Source: Shimia sp040225985 (GTDB lineage Bacteria; Pseudomonadota; Alphaproteobacteria; Rhodobacterales; Rhodobacteraceae). From it: a DNA stretch of 64,000 nt. The notes below the pieces were generated by a model, which was given only the letters and a program-made list of their open reading frames with translations, ran no database searches and was not told where the DNA came from. This document shows positions 33,584-43,386 of the stretch, piece after piece. The stretch spans positions 496,001 through 560,000 of the forward strand of contig NZ_JBBPEU010000002.1 of assembly GCF_040225985.1 (NCBI RefSeq), given 5' to 3'. Numbering within the stretch: the first letter of the stretch is position 1; each line of letters opens with the position of its first letter. Both the position numbers and the translations under genes were made by a program.

Positions 33584-35271
33584 CAGGAATGTTCCTCGGC
33601 CGCTGTGGCGGCAAGCGCCTTGTTATAGGCCTTGAGCGCATCCACATGGAACAGCGCCCCCCAAAGTTCCGGCGGTTGCCCCTCGCCCGCCAGCGTTACC
33701 ACGGGGATGAACTGGACCCCGGCCTTGTCAAAGATCGGCATCGCTGCTTCCAGAGTCGCGTTGCCATCGACATAGATGCCGTCACTGATCATTTCCCAGC
33801 ATTTTTCTTCCGATGCCGCGCGTTTGTGGTCTTTGGCCCGCATCACCGCGCCTACGTTGAACATCGACAGCAGATAGGCCTGCGGCCCCGCTGCAAGGTG
33901 CACGTTGCGCCGTTCAAGCTGGGTCAGGAAGAAGGACCGGTCCACCAGCCGCGATCCCAGCGCAGTCGAGATCGACACGCTGACCATCACCGCAAGCCCC
34001 GTCTGCCAGTCGCCGGTCAGTTCGAACACGATCAGCGTTGTGGAAATCGGCGCGCCCAGCACCGCCGCCGCCACTGCGCCCATCCCGGCCAAGGCATACA
34101 GCGTGATGGTTCCCGACACTTCGGGGAAGACGCTGGTCGCGATCAGGCCAAAAGCCAGACCGGTCAGCGCCCCGACCATCAGCGCGGGTGAAAACACGCC
34201 GCCACCCATGCGTCCTGCCATGGTGATTGACACGGCAATGACCTTGAGCACGGCAAAGACAATCGCCTCGTGCAGGACCAGTTGTCCTGTCAGCGCCGCC
34301 GAGGTGGTTTCGTATCCCACCCCGATGATATGCGGGAACCAAATCGCCAGCCCCCCGAGCATCGCGCCCGAAATCGCCGGCCGCAACCACCGCGGCATGC
34401 GGGAACGCGCGTGGATGACATTGGCCATGTCTTCGGCCCAGAAGATCGTCCACATCAGGGCCACCGCAACAAAGCCGCAGACGCCGCCCAGCATCAGGAA
34501 AGCGGGAAGTTCCTGATAGAATTGCAGGGCGCCTGACGTGGGCAGGTGGAACTCGGTCACATCCCCGAATTCCAACCGGTTGATGACCGTACCCGCCACG
34601 CTGGCAATGGTGATGGGCGCAAAGGCATGTACCGCGAAATGCCGCAACACCACCTCGAGCGCGAACAGCGCCCCTGCAATGGGCGCATTGAACGAGGCCG
34701 ACACCGCCGCCGCGACCGCGCATCCCAACAGGTCGCGCCCCGTGATGCCATCGGCCTTGATCCGGTTGCTGACCCAGCTCGAAATCACGGCGGCCATGTG
34801 TACCACCGGCCCCTCGCGCCCCGACGACCCCCCGGAACTAAGCGTAATCAGCGAGGCAAAGGCCGATGCCACACCGGCGCGTTTCTCGACCCGGCCTTCA
34901 TACAGCGCCGCCCCCTCGATCACGTCCGCGACCGAGCGGACGCGGCCATCCGGCGTAAACTTGTGCAGGATCAGACCCACGACCAGCCCGCCTACGATCG
35001 GGATCACTAAAAGCATGTACCAAGGCAGCGTTCCGGCAAAGCTGTGCAGCGTTGACAGGTCATCGGTGCCATAGAGCGTGGATTGCAGCCACATGATACC
35101 TTTGCGGAAAAACAGCGCGGCAAAGCCCGCCGCGATGCCGATCACAAGACTGATCAGCCAGAACTGGAACTGGCTTGGCCCCTTTTCGACCAGCACCTTC
35201 CAGCCGCCCTTGCAGGTATAGACCGCCTGTCGCAGGCTGTCGGCAATAAAGGTGCGGAACGAATTGTTCAT
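33583..35271 (-). CDS. ClC family chloride channel/transporter with C-terminal CBS-like region
   Basis: This is a 562-residue membrane protein with the ClC fold. The GREGP motif (151-155) retains the gating glutamate Glu153, and GGVFSP (357-362) is the third selectivity element. The usual GSGIP element is replaced by a GRVRSVADVIEG stretch. At the position of the proton-relay Glu203 of E. coli ClcA, alignment of FALEVVLRHF puts Val207 after Glu206, as in ClC channels. A cytosolic tail of about 110 residues resembles a CBS domain. Whether it is a channel or an exchanger is open. It is separated from recN by 105 bases. Confidence 0.9.
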   Translation of the reverse strand: MNNSFRTFIADSLRQAVYTCKGGWKVLVEKGPSQFQFWLISLVIGIAAGFAALFFRKGIMWLQSTLYGTDDLSTLHSFAGTLPWYMLLVIPIVGGLVVGLILHKFTPDGRVRSVADVIEGAALYEGRVEKRAGVASAFASLITLSSGGSSGREGPVVHMAAVISSWVSNRIKADGITGRDLLGCAVAAAVSASFNAPIAGALFALEVVLRHFAVHAFAPITIASVAGTVINRLEFGDVTEFHLPTSGALQFYQELPAFLMLGGVCGFVAVALMWTIFWAEDMANVIHARSRMPRWLRPAISGAMLGGLAIWFPHIIGVGYETTSAALTGQLVLHEAIVFAVLKVIAVSITMAGRMGGGVFSPALMVGALTGLAFGLIATSVFPEVSGTITLYALAGMGAVAAAVLGAPISTTLIVFELTGDWQTGLAVMVSVSISTALGSRLVDRSFFLTQLERRNVHLAAGPQAYLLSMFNVGAVMRAKDHKRAASEEKCWEMISDGIYVDGNATLEAAMPIFDKAGVQFIPVVTLAGEGQPPELWGALFHVDALKAYNKALAATAAEEHS

Positions 35272-35376
35272 TAGTACGGGGTCGCCAGATTGCTCTGCTT
35301 CCAGACTTAGACCGAATTGACCGCAGACTGCATCAGGAAATCGACATTTTCACCGTTCGGTGCGGAAATCGGGCGG

Positions 35377-37026
35377 CTAACTATCCAAAAGCGCCTTGGC
35401 GGCGGCGCGGGCGGCATCGGTGATGGTATCGCCCGACAGCATGCGCGCAATTTCATCCACGCGGTCTTCGGCATCCAGTGGCGTGACCGTTGACAGGGTT
35501 TGTTCCTGCACAACCTGCTTTGCAACGCGCCAGTGATGCGCGCCAAGGGCCGCGACCTGCGGGGAATGGGTCACCACAAGAACCTGCCCCTCGGCAGCCA
35601 GCGCGGCCAGTCGCCGCCCCACCGCATCCGCCGTGGCACCGCCGACACCCCGGTCGATTTCGTCAAAGATCATGGTCAGCCCGCTGACATCCGCCGTCAG
35701 GCAAACCTTGAGCGCCAGCAGGAACCGGCTGAGTTCACCGCCCGAGGCGATCTTGCCCAAGGGCCCGGCCGGTGCGCCGGGGTTGGTGGCCACGGTAAAT
35801 TCCACGATGTCCTGCCCGTCAGGTCCGGGGTCGGTTTCGCTGATGCGCGTAGCAAACACTGCGCGCTCCATCTTGAGCGGGGCAAGCTCGGCCGAGACCT
35901 GCGCGTCCAGACGCTCTGCCGCCGCGCGCCGGTCCGTGGTCAAGGTGTCAGCCGCCGCCGCATAATCAGACTCGGCCTGTTTGAGCGCGGCCTGAAGTTC
36001 GGAAATGTGGCCTGCGCCCGCATCCAGCGCAGCCAGTTTTTCGCGCAGGTCATCGGCAAAGGGCCCAAGATCGTCCGGCGCCACACCGTGTTTGCGGGCA
36101 AGGCCACGAATGGCAAACAGGCGCTCTTCCACCATTTCGAGGTCATGCGGATTGAAATCGAGGTCGGCCAGACAGCGTTCCACCCCGTCTGCCGCCTCGG
36201 CCAGATCATTCATCGCCCGTTCAAGCGCGGCCATCGGCTCTTCCAGCCGCCCTTCGGTGCCGTCAAGTGCGCCTTCCAGCCAGCGCAGCGCATCCCCCAT
36301 CGCGCCCTCGGCCCCGTCCAGCCCAAGGGCAGCATGGGCCCGCGCGATATCGCTGCGCACCTTCTCGGCGTTCTGCATCAGGCGGCGGCGCTGGTCCAAT
36401 TCGGCCTCTTCGCCCGATTGCGGGTCCAGCTTGTCCAGTTCGCCGACCGCATGGCGCAGGAAGTCTTCTTCGGCCTGCACCTCGGCCAGGGCCGCCTCGG
36501 CGGCGGTCAGGTCCTTGCGGCGCGCGGCCAGCGCCTGCCAGGCGCCTCGCACCTTGGCCCGCCTGTCCGATAGCGCCCCAAACGCATCCAGAAGATCGCG
36601 GTGCCCCTTGGGGTTCAGCAGACCCCGATCGTCATGTTGTCCGTGCAGTTCCACCAATGTTTCGGACAGTCGGCGCAGCACCTCGCCCGAGCAACGCCGG
36701 TCATTGACCCAGGCCGTCTTGCGCCCATCGCGCCCGTTGACCCGACGCAGGAACAACTCCTCGCCGCCAGGCAAACCCGCCTCTTCAAGGATGGCATGGG
36801 CAGGATGCCCGTCAGGCAGATCGAACACGGCGACCACTTCGCCCTGATCGGCACCGCTGCGCACCAGTTCGGCGCGGCCCCGCCACCCCAGCACAAAGCC
36901 CAGCGAATCCAGAAGGATCGACTTGCCAGCGCCGGTTTCCCCGGTCAGTACGTTCAAACCCGGCTGGAACCCAAGTTCCAACCGGTCAATGATCAGCATG
37001 TCGCGGATATCAAGACTGCGCAGCAT
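35377..37026 (-). CDS. recN: DNA repair protein RecN
   Basis: RecN is the 549-residue SMC-like ATPase that holds broken DNA ends during recombination repair. Walker A is GETGAGKSILLD near residue 30. A long coiled-coil centre follows (about 150-370). The ABC signature ASGGELSRFLLALK and Walker B TMIFDEIDRGVGG are in the C-terminal half. It lies 39 bases after bamD, the arrangement seen in many Rhodobacterales, where bamD-recN follow the dcw cluster. No canonical SOS box was recognised upstream. Confidence 0.97.
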   Translation of the reverse strand: MLRSLDIRDMLIIDRLELGFQPGLNVLTGETGAGKSILLDSLGFVLGWRGRAELVRSGADQGEVVAVFDLPDGHPAHAILEEAGLPGGEELFLRRVNGRDGRKTAWVNDRRCSGEVLRRLSETLVELHGQHDDRGLLNPKGHRDLLDAFGALSDRRAKVRGAWQALAARRKDLTAAEAALAEVQAEEDFLRHAVGELDKLDPQSGEEAELDQRRRLMQNAEKVRSDIARAHAALGLDGAEGAMGDALRWLEGALDGTEGRLEEPMAALERAMNDLAEAADGVERCLADLDFNPHDLEMVEERLFAIRGLARKHGVAPDDLGPFADDLREKLAALDAGAGHISELQAALKQAESDYAAAADTLTTDRRAAAERLDAQVSAELAPLKMERAVFATRISETDPGPDGQDIVEFTVATNPGAPAGPLGKIASGGELSRFLLALKVCLTADVSGLTMIFDEIDRGVGGATADAVGRRLAALAAEGQVLVVTHSPQVAALGAHHWRVAKQVVQEQTLSTVTPLDAEDRVDEIARMLSGDTITDAARAAAKALLDS

Positions 37027-37065
37027 GGTCGGAGACTGAAGCGAAGAACACCACCACCGGGGCCC

Positions 37066-37920
37066 TTACAGCCACTTGCCCTGTACGGTTTGACGATAAA
37101 CCTGTTTCAGCCAGCCGTCGCTGGCCGCTTCAAGTTCAAGCCCCCGTCCGGTCAACAGCTTGTAGCTGTCCTCGTACCATTCGGTCGACTGATAGTTATA
37201 CCCCAGAATCGCGCCGGCAGTCTGCGCCTCAGCGGTCAGACCCAGCGACAGGTAGGCCTCGACCAGACGGTGCAGCGCCTCGGGCGTATGGGTCGTGGTC
37301 TGGAAATCCTCAACCACGACGCGGAAGCGGCTGATCGCGGCTGCATAGTGGTCACGGCGCAGGTAGTACCGACCGACTTCCATCTCTTTGCCTGCCAGAT
37401 GGTCAAAAGCCAGATCGAATTTCAGCATCGCCGCGTTGGCATATTCACTGTCGGGATAGTTCTCGATCACCCCGCGCAGCGATTGCAGCGCCTGGAAGGT
37501 CAGCCCTTGGTCGCGGCCAACCTCGTCGATCTGGTCGTAATAACTCAGCGCCAGAAGGTATTGGGCATAAGCCGCATCATCATCCGCCGGATAGAAGTCG
37601 ATATAGCGTTGCGCTGCGGCACGGCTTTCGGGATACATCTCGTCCGAGTGGAAGGCATAAGCCTGCATGATCAGCGCGCGCTGCGCCCACTCCGAATAGG
37701 GATACAGGCGTTCAATCTCGCCAAAGTAATAGGCCGCGTCTTCGCCCTTGTTGCGAGACAGTTCATATTCGCCACGCTCGAAGATCTGCTTTGCGGTGAA
37801 CTGTTCCATGGCGATATCGCCACGACGCGCCTTGTCAGCCGTGCTCGACGCGCATCCCCCGAGCAATGCAACCAAAACCACTGCACCGATCAGCTTGAAT
37901 CGCGATCCGCTGCCCGTCAT
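37066..37920 (-). CDS. bamD: Outer membrane assembly lipoprotein BamD
   Basis: This is a 284-residue lipoprotein with the lipobox LLGGC at the end of its signal peptide (Cys about residue 22). TPR-type helical repeats follow (for example YYFGEIERLYPYSEWAQRAL and YPESRAAAQRYIDFYPADDDA). BamD is an essential part of the Bam complex that inserts beta-barrel proteins into the outer membrane. The start at 37920 (MTGSGSRFKL) is preceded by AGAGGT. The open frame continues to 37983 without a better start. Confidence 0.95.
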   Translation of the reverse strand: MTGSGSRFKLIGAVVLVALLGGCASSTADKARRGDIAMEQFTAKQIFERGEYELSRNKGEDAAYYFGEIERLYPYSEWAQRALIMQAYAFHSDEMYPESRAAAQRYIDFYPADDDAAYAQYLLALSYYDQIDEVGRDQGLTFQALQSLRGVIENYPDSEYANAAMLKFDLAFDHLAGKEMEVGRYYLRRDHYAAAISRFRVVVEDFQTTTHTPEALHRLVEAYLSLGLTAEAQTAGAILGYNYQSTEWYEDSYKLLTGRGLELEAASDGWLKQVYRQTVQGKWL

Positions 37921-38030
37921 GCTGCATAACCTCTTGTTCGACTTTTCAGGGACATGCCCTTTCTTATCACAAGCTGTTAGCACAGAAATTTCCCGTGCAA
38001 AACGCCTTTAGGCATTTTCGGGAAAAGGTT

Positions 38031-38951
38031 TCATGCGACTTCGGGGATTTCCGCCCAATGCACGCCTGCACCGGGCAGGATCGCGGCGGTTTCCGCGTTG
38101 CATTCCACCACGCGGAAGGCACCCGGCGTGGCAAAAACCTGCCGCAGAAGTTCATTGGTCAGCGAATGACCTGCCCGCGCACCGACATAGCGGCCCAAGA
38201 TCGGCCCCCCTGCAAGATACAAATCGCCAAGCGCATCCAGCATCTTGTGACGCACGGCTTCGTCCTTGTGGCGCAGGCCACCGGGGCTCAGCACCTTGTC
38301 TCCGTCTACGACAACCGCGTTTTCCAGCGTGCCGCCAAGGGCCAGACCCTGTGCATGCATCGCATCTACATCGGCCTGACGGCAGAAGGTACGGCTGTCG
38401 CACAGTTCGCGCACGAAGCTGCCGTTGGACATCACTAGAGATTTGTCCTGCACGCCGATCGCGCGATCGGCAAAATCGATATGGAAATCAATCTGCATAT
38501 GCGCCGACGGCAACAATGTCGCGCTGGCTTCGCCGCGCGTGACAGTCACTGGTTTCAGAATTTCTATGGCGCGCACAGGGGCATGCTGTTTCACCAGACC
38601 CGCCCGCAGGATACCGCGCACGAACTCGGCCGAGCTACCATCGAGAATCGGCACTTCGGGGCCGTCGATCTCGATCAGGGCATTGTGCACCCCGGTGCCC
38701 GCAAGTGCCGCCATCACGTGCTCGATGGTCGATACTGACACCCCCGCCCCGTTCACGATTCGCGTGCACAGCGCGGTTTGTTCCACCACGTCCCAACGCG
38801 CCGGCACCATGCGGTCTCCAAGAAGGATGTCCGTACGCTTGAACCAGATACCGTAATCCGCCGACGCGGGGTGAATGGTCATGCGAACAGGTTTGCCCGA
38901 ATGCAGGCCCTGTCCCAAGAAACGAACGGATGTACGCAGAGTATTTTGCAC
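38031..38951 (-). CDS. lpxC: UDP-3-O-acyl-N-acetylglucosamine deacetylase (GTG start)
   Basis: LpxC carries out the committed step of lipid A synthesis. The 306-residue length matches E. coli (305). Zinc ligands are present in IEHVMAALAGTGV (His), RHKMLDALGDLY (His and Asp), and the catalytic His is in ARAGHSLTNELL. I choose GTG 38951 (VQNTLRTSVRFLGQGLHSG), which follows GGGGA and gives the conserved N-terminus; the frame is open to 39092 but that extension is not conserved. It lies downstream of ftsZ beyond a terminator, so it has its own promoter. Confidence 0.96.
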   Translation of the reverse strand: MQNTLRTSVRFLGQGLHSGKPVRMTIHPASADYGIWFKRTDILLGDRMVPARWDVVEQTALCTRIVNGAGVSVSTIEHVMAALAGTGVHNALIEIDGPEVPILDGSSAEFVRGILRAGLVKQHAPVRAIEILKPVTVTRGEASATLLPSAHMQIDFHIDFADRAIGVQDKSLVMSNGSFVRELCDSRTFCRQADVDAMHAQGLALGGTLENAVVVDGDKVLSPGGLRHKDEAVRHKMLDALGDLYLAGGPILGRYVGARAGHSLTNELLRQVFATPGAFRVVECNAETAAILPGAGVHWAEIPEVA

Positions 38952-39104
38952 GATGGTCCCCAAATGGCGCGGCCCTCTTAGGTTTCCGCAAGCATGAGGT
39001 AGACGCTTCGGTCGCGCATCACAATTCAAACATTGTAACGGTATGAAACATCTATGTAACGGTTTGGCAAAATACCGCTTAGAATCGTACAAGCGCCTGA
39101 AAAC

Positions 39105-39135
39105 AAAAGAAAAGGCCGCTATTAAAGCGGCCTTT
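39105..39135 (-). terminator. Rho-independent terminator of the ftsZ transcript
   Basis: AAAGGCCGCT (39111-39120) and AGCGGCCTTT (39126-39135) form a perfect 10-bp stem with a 5-nt loop. On the minus strand the stem is followed by TTTTCTTTTG. It lies 23 bases after the ftsZ stop codon. Confidence 0.88.
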
Positions 39136-39157
39136 CAAGTGACGGATTATGACAAAT

Positions 39158-40798
39158 TTAATTGGCTTGGCGGCGCAGGAATGCAGGAATCTCGATCCGT
39201 TCCTGATCTTCGTCCATTTCCGGTTCCGGCTGGACAGCCTGCATGCTGGGCTGCTGGCGCGCCTGTTGCGGCGCAGCAGCCGGACGAGCGGCCGGTTGCT
39301 CGGTGCCATGGCCGCCGGTCATGCGCCCGATCAGCGAATTCAGACCGAAACGCCCCCCGCGTTCCTCGCCATGGGCCTGCGGCTGGGCTGCAGGAGCCTG
39401 CGCCGGAGCTGCTGCGGCGGGGCGCTGCGGCGGCGCGGCCGGTGCTTTGGCCACCGCGGCTTGCAGACGGCCCAAGGCTTCTTGCGACGGGGTGCCCGGT
39501 GCAGGTGCCTTGGGTGCGACAAACGCCTCGACCTCGTCCTCCTCGTCGATCTGCTGCGGGGCGAACTCTTGAACCGGCGCCTGATAGACCGGCGCGGGCA
39601 GGTCATCCTCGGCCACTTCTTCCTCGAAGATGTCTTCCATCTGCTCCGAGGCCGCGGCGCGTTCCGCGTCCAGTGCCCCAAACAGGGACGGCTCGGGCGA
39701 AGTTTCGGCAGCAACGGCCGGCATTTCGACCGGTGTTTCCATCATGTCCTCGTCGACCGGATCGGCTTCGACCGTCGGTGCCAGTGGACGCGCCATCGGG
39801 CGGCGCGGGATCGGAATTTCGTTGTCCACGGCCAGTGCGTCGATGCCAGTGGCCACGACAGACACGCGCATCGCGCCTTGCAGGCTTTCGTCCAGGGTCG
39901 AGCCTACGATGATATTCGCGTCCGGATCCACCTCTTCGCGGATGCGGTTGGCGGCTTCGTCCAGTTCGAACAGGGTCAGGTCATGCCCGCCAGTGATGTT
40001 GATCAGAACGCCCTTGGCGCCGCGCAGCGAAATCTCGTCCAGCAGCGGGTTGGCAATCGCCTTCTCGGCGGCCTGCGTGGCGCGATCTTCGCCCTCGGAT
40101 TCACCGGTGCCCATCATCGCCTTGCCCATCTCGTCCATCACGGCGCGCACATCGGCAAAGTCGAGGTTGATCAGGCCTGGCCGGACCATCAGATCGGTCA
40201 CGCCCTTCACACCTTGATACAGCACGTCATCCGCCATCGAGAACGCCTCGGTGAAGGTCGTCTTCTCGTTGGCCAGACGGAACAGGTTCTGGTTCGGAAT
40301 GATGATCAGCGTGTCCACAACCTTTTGCAGGGCTTCAACGCCATCTTCTGCCTGGCGCATCCGCTTGGCGCCTTCGAACTGGAACGGCTTGGTGACAACA
40401 CCCACGGTGAGAACCCCCAGCTCCCGGGCGGCCTGCGCGATGATCGGGGCTGCGCCCGTGCCGGTGCCTCCGCCCATTCCGGCGGTGATAAAGCACATGT
40501 GCGATCCCGCCAGTTGATCGACGATCTGTTCAATGCTTTCCTCGGCAGCCGCCGCGCCCACGCTGGCCCGTGCCCCGGCACCCAGACCTTCGGTGACTTT
40601 CACACCAAGCTGGATACGTTGTTTCGCATCGCTTTGCTGCAGGGCCTGGGCATCCGTATTGGCCACAACGAACTCGACCCCCTCAAGGGCCTTGGCAATC
40701 ATGTTGTTGACCGCGTTGCCACCGGCGCCGCCGACACCGAAAACGGTGATGCTGGGTTTCAGGTCCGATTGATCGGGCATAGTAAGATTCAAAGTCAT
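39158..40798 (-). CDS. ftsZ: Cell division protein FtsZ
   Basis: FtsZ is the tubulin-like GTPase that forms the division ring. The GTP-binding motif GMGGGTGTGAAP is preceded by FGVGGAGGNAVNNM at the N-terminus. The NTDAQAL and GVKGVTDLMVRPGLIN segments are typical. At 546 residues it is long because of a Pro/Ala/Gln/Glu-rich linker (about residues 330-530), usual in alphaproteobacteria. It ends in the conserved C-terminal peptide IEIPAFLRRQAN that binds FtsA and other anchors. A 357-base upstream region separates it from ftsA. Confidence 0.98.
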   Translation of the reverse strand: MTLNLTMPDQSDLKPSITVFGVGGAGGNAVNNMIAKALEGVEFVVANTDAQALQQSDAKQRIQLGVKVTEGLGAGARASVGAAAAEESIEQIVDQLAGSHMCFITAGMGGGTGTGAAPIIAQAARELGVLTVGVVTKPFQFEGAKRMRQAEDGVEALQKVVDTLIIIPNQNLFRLANEKTTFTEAFSMADDVLYQGVKGVTDLMVRPGLINLDFADVRAVMDEMGKAMMGTGESEGEDRATQAAEKAIANPLLDEISLRGAKGVLINITGGHDLTLFELDEAANRIREEVDPDANIIVGSTLDESLQGAMRVSVVATGIDALAVDNEIPIPRRPMARPLAPTVEADPVDEDMMETPVEMPAVAAETSPEPSLFGALDAERAAASEQMEDIFEEEVAEDDLPAPVYQAPVQEFAPQQIDEEDEVEAFVAPKAPAPGTPSQEALGRLQAAVAKAPAAPPQRPAAAAPAQAPAAQPQAHGEERGGRFGLNSLIGRMTGGHGTEQPAARPAAAPQQARQQPSMQAVQPEPEMDEDQERIEIPAFLRRQAN

Positions 40799-41155
40799 AA
40801 GATCCGCCTGTCTTTTCCCCGCTATTACGGGCGCTTTTTCTGCTTATTCCCCTCTATTCTTACCGAAAGCAAGGGCAACCGTCACCACAAAAAGCACAAA
40901 TCACCACGAAATATGGCGATTTGATTGGGTAAAACCCGCGAGATTTTGCCGATTTGCGCAGATATTGCGGATTTGGCAGTGCGTGCCACAAACGCACGAA
41001 AAGCGCCCCCGAAAGCCAAAGCCCGAAAGCGCCGGTATTGTTTTCCTCGGAAGACCACTGCCCGGCCTGTCCGCAGACCTTTCCACAGGTCCTTGTGGAT
41101 AAGTTTAAAGCATCCCCATTCCGGCGTCACCCCTCAAAATGCGTCTGCGCGTGCC
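40799..41155. promoter_or_regulatory. ftsZ upstream region with repeated GATTTG motif
   Basis: No gene is supported in these 357 bases between ftsA and ftsZ. The plus strand has GCGATTTG (40916-40923), GCCGATTTG (40948-40956), GCGGATTTG (40967-40975) and a looser GCGAGATTTTG (40938-40948), and a GGGT/ACCC mini-hairpin near 40927-40937. The block is more AT-rich than its surroundings. It most likely carries the ftsZ promoter and a long leader. I could not assign a single promoter with confidence. Confidence 0.45.
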
Positions 41156-42490
41156 TTACCAGTTGTCCCGCAACCAGCGCACCGCGCGCTTGATCGACCG
41201 GACCGAGGACCGCTCGACCGGCAAGTCAAAGTCCCACCATTCGTCTTGCGGATGGGTGGCGTAAAGACACATGCCGACCGCGCTGGAAAAACCGGGGCCG
41301 GTGGCGGCCTGCGGCAGGCCATGCACCCGCATCGGGCGGCCCAGCCGGACCTGCTGGCCCAGAATCTTTGACGCCAGTCCATCCAGCCCGGGAATCTGGC
41401 TGCTGCCGCCGGTCAGGACAATTTGCTGGCTGGGCAGGCTGTCAAACCCTGCCGCGTCCAGACGGGCGCGCACCTCTTCCAGAATTTCTTCGACGCGTGG
41501 GCGCATGATCCCGATCAGTTCGGCCCGGCTGACCGTGCGGCGATCGTGTTCCCAGTCGCCGGTCTCGCCCTCAAGCTCGATCATGTCGCGGTCATCCATG
41601 CCCGTGGCCACGACCCCGCCATTGCGTGTCTTGATCCGTTCCGCCACTGCGGCCGGCACCTGCAGGCCCATGGAAATGTCGCTGGTGACGTGATCGCCCC
41701 CCATGCGCACCGTGTCGGCATAGATCATGTGTTTCTTCATGAAGATCGAAATGCCAGTGGCCCCACCCCCGATGTCGATACAGGCCGCACCCAGTTCCTG
41801 TTCATCCTCGACCAGAGACGCCATCCCCGACACATAGGCGGACGAGGCAATCCCTGCCAGTTCGAGGTCACAGCGTTTCACGCAATAGGCCAGGTTCTGT
41901 ACCGCGGTCGCATCCACGGTCAGCATATGCATATCTGTCGACAGTTCCTGCCCCATCTGGCCGCGCGGATCGCTGAGGCCGGAACGATGGTCCAGCGCAA
42001 AGTTCACCGGCTGGGCATGCAGGACTTCGCGCCCCATGCCATAGTCGGGCACCTCGCATTCCGCCAGCACCCGGGCCACGTCGTTTTCGGTGACAACGTG
42101 GCCTTCCAGTTCGATCTTGCCGTCCAACCCATAAGAGCGCGGCGCCGCCCCCGAGAAACAGGCAATCACGTGATCGACACGGATTTTCGCCATCTTCTGC
42201 GCCGCCTGAATTGCGGTACGGATCGCGCGTTCTGTTTCCTGCATGGCTTCGATCTCGCCAAAGCGCACACCGCGCGACCGTGTGGTGGCCGCCCCGATGA
42301 CACGGAACCCGGTCTGCCCCGCCATAGAGCCGACACCCTCCATGTCGATCTGCGCCTCGCTGCCGTCAAAGCGCAGCACGAGGCAGGAAATCTTGAACGT
42401 CCCCACATCAAGGACCGCAACAACACCCCGCTGCATGGCGGCTTTGCGCATGTTGCGCATGGCACGCTGTGACTCGTAAAGCTCGATCAT
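41156..42490 (-). CDS. ftsA: Cell division protein FtsA
   Basis: FtsA is the actin-like membrane tether of FtsZ and is 444 residues long here. Actin-fold motifs are visible: VVAVLDVGTFKISCLVLR (phosphate 1), CIDIGGGATGISIFMK (phosphate 2) and IVLTGGSSQIPGLDGLA (adenosine). The C-terminal basic, aromatic tail (SVRSIKRAVRWLRDNW) is the amphipathic membrane-binding helix. The ATG at 42490 overlaps the ftsQ stop by one base (TGATG). A frame extension to 42535 is rejected because it would lie within ftsQ. Confidence 0.97.
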   Translation of the reverse strand: MIELYESQRAMRNMRKAAMQRGVVAVLDVGTFKISCLVLRFDGSEAQIDMEGVGSMAGQTGFRVIGAATTRSRGVRFGEIEAMQETERAIRTAIQAAQKMAKIRVDHVIACFSGAAPRSYGLDGKIELEGHVVTENDVARVLAECEVPDYGMGREVLHAQPVNFALDHRSGLSDPRGQMGQELSTDMHMLTVDATAVQNLAYCVKRCDLELAGIASSAYVSGMASLVEDEQELGAACIDIGGGATGISIFMKKHMIYADTVRMGGDHVTSDISMGLQVPAAVAERIKTRNGGVVATGMDDRDMIELEGETGDWEHDRRTVSRAELIGIMRPRVEEILEEVRARLDAAGFDSLPSQQIVLTGGSSQIPGLDGLASKILGQQVRLGRPMRVHGLPQAATGPGFSSAVGMCLYATHPQDEWWDFDLPVERSSVRSIKRAVRWLRDNW

Positions 42491-43386
42491 CAGTCCCTCG
42501 TCTCTCCGTAAGGCAGCTGTCGGATACGCCACCACTCTTCTACTGCGCGTTCTGCAATGCGGATGGTCGGGCGGCTGTCGAGCCGCATATCCACCACCGC
42601 CAGATCCCGCGCCAACATCTCTTGCGCCTGGTTCAGGGCGATCACCCGCTCAAGCGCCTGCACCGCGCCTGTCTCGGGCAGCAGGATGCGCTGGTCGCGG
42701 TTCAGCACCACGTCCCACCGGCGTTCGCCCATACGTACAAGCCCACGGATGCGCGGCAAAAGCGGCCCAGCCGCCGCATAAAGCGCCAGCGCCTCGTCCA
42801 CGCGCTCTTCTGCGCCCTGCCCTGCAATCAGCGGCAATTCCGCATGCAACTGGCGCGTCTGCGCCGTGGCCACCACAAAGCCTTCTCGGTCGACCAGCAT
42901 CAGCCCCTCGCGCGTGCGCCACAGCACCACCGGATCGCGCTCGGTCACGGCGATCTGCATGATGCCACCAGGGCGGATGCGCACCGTAGCACCGGCCACA
43001 GCGGGCAATTCGACCACCCGCTCGCGGATGAGGTTCAGATCAAGGTCAAAAGAGCTGATCGGGAAATCAATCGGCACGATTTCGCGGATATCTTCGGCGA
43101 TACCCGCGCTGGCCCCGTCAATGGCCATGACGTTGACCATGAACTCCGGGCGCGTCTGGATACTCGATTTCAAGTCGTTATAGGCGGCAGAGACCTGATC
43201 GCGTCGGTCTTGGTCGGAAAACCAGATCCCCGCGATAGCAAGGACAATCGCAAAGGGCAGGAACACCCGCAGCATCAGCCGGAACAACGGCGTCAACATC
43301 AGGCGCTCGAACCGATAGGCCCATTTCGACGGGGCCGGATCGCATTTGCCGTCTACCTGTTGCACGAGGCGTCCTCCACCATCCAT
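42490..43386 (-). CDS. ftsQ: Cell division protein FtsQ
   Basis: This is a 298-residue single-pass inner membrane protein. It has a cytosolic N-terminus of about 35 residues, one transmembrane helix (LMLRVFLPFAIVLAIAGIWF) and a periplasmic POTRA domain (FPISSFDLDLNLIRERVVEL, then VRIRPGGIMQIAVTERDPV) followed by the FtsQ beta domain. It connects early and late division proteins. Its start overlaps the end of ddl by 34 bases, and its stop overlaps the ftsA start. Confidence 0.95.
   Translation of the reverse strand: MDGGGRLVQQVDGKCDPAPSKWAYRFERLMLTPLFRLMLRVFLPFAIVLAIAGIWFSDQDRRDQVSAAYNDLKSSIQTRPEFMVNVMAIDGASAGIAEDIREIVPIDFPISSFDLDLNLIRERVVELPAVAGATVRIRPGGIMQIAVTERDPVVLWRTREGLMLVDREGFVVATAQTRQLHAELPLIAGQGAEERVDEALALYAAAGPLLPRIRGLVRMGERRWDVVLNRDQRILLPETGAVQALERVIALNQAQEMLARDLAVVDMRLDSRPTIRIAERAVEEWWRIRQLPYGETRD

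Noticed and set aside
38000..38030. Terminator between lpxC and bamD
   Set aside because: A bulged stem with GCC/GGC at its tip can be drawn near 37989-38022, but mismatches and a short T-run make it too weak to list.
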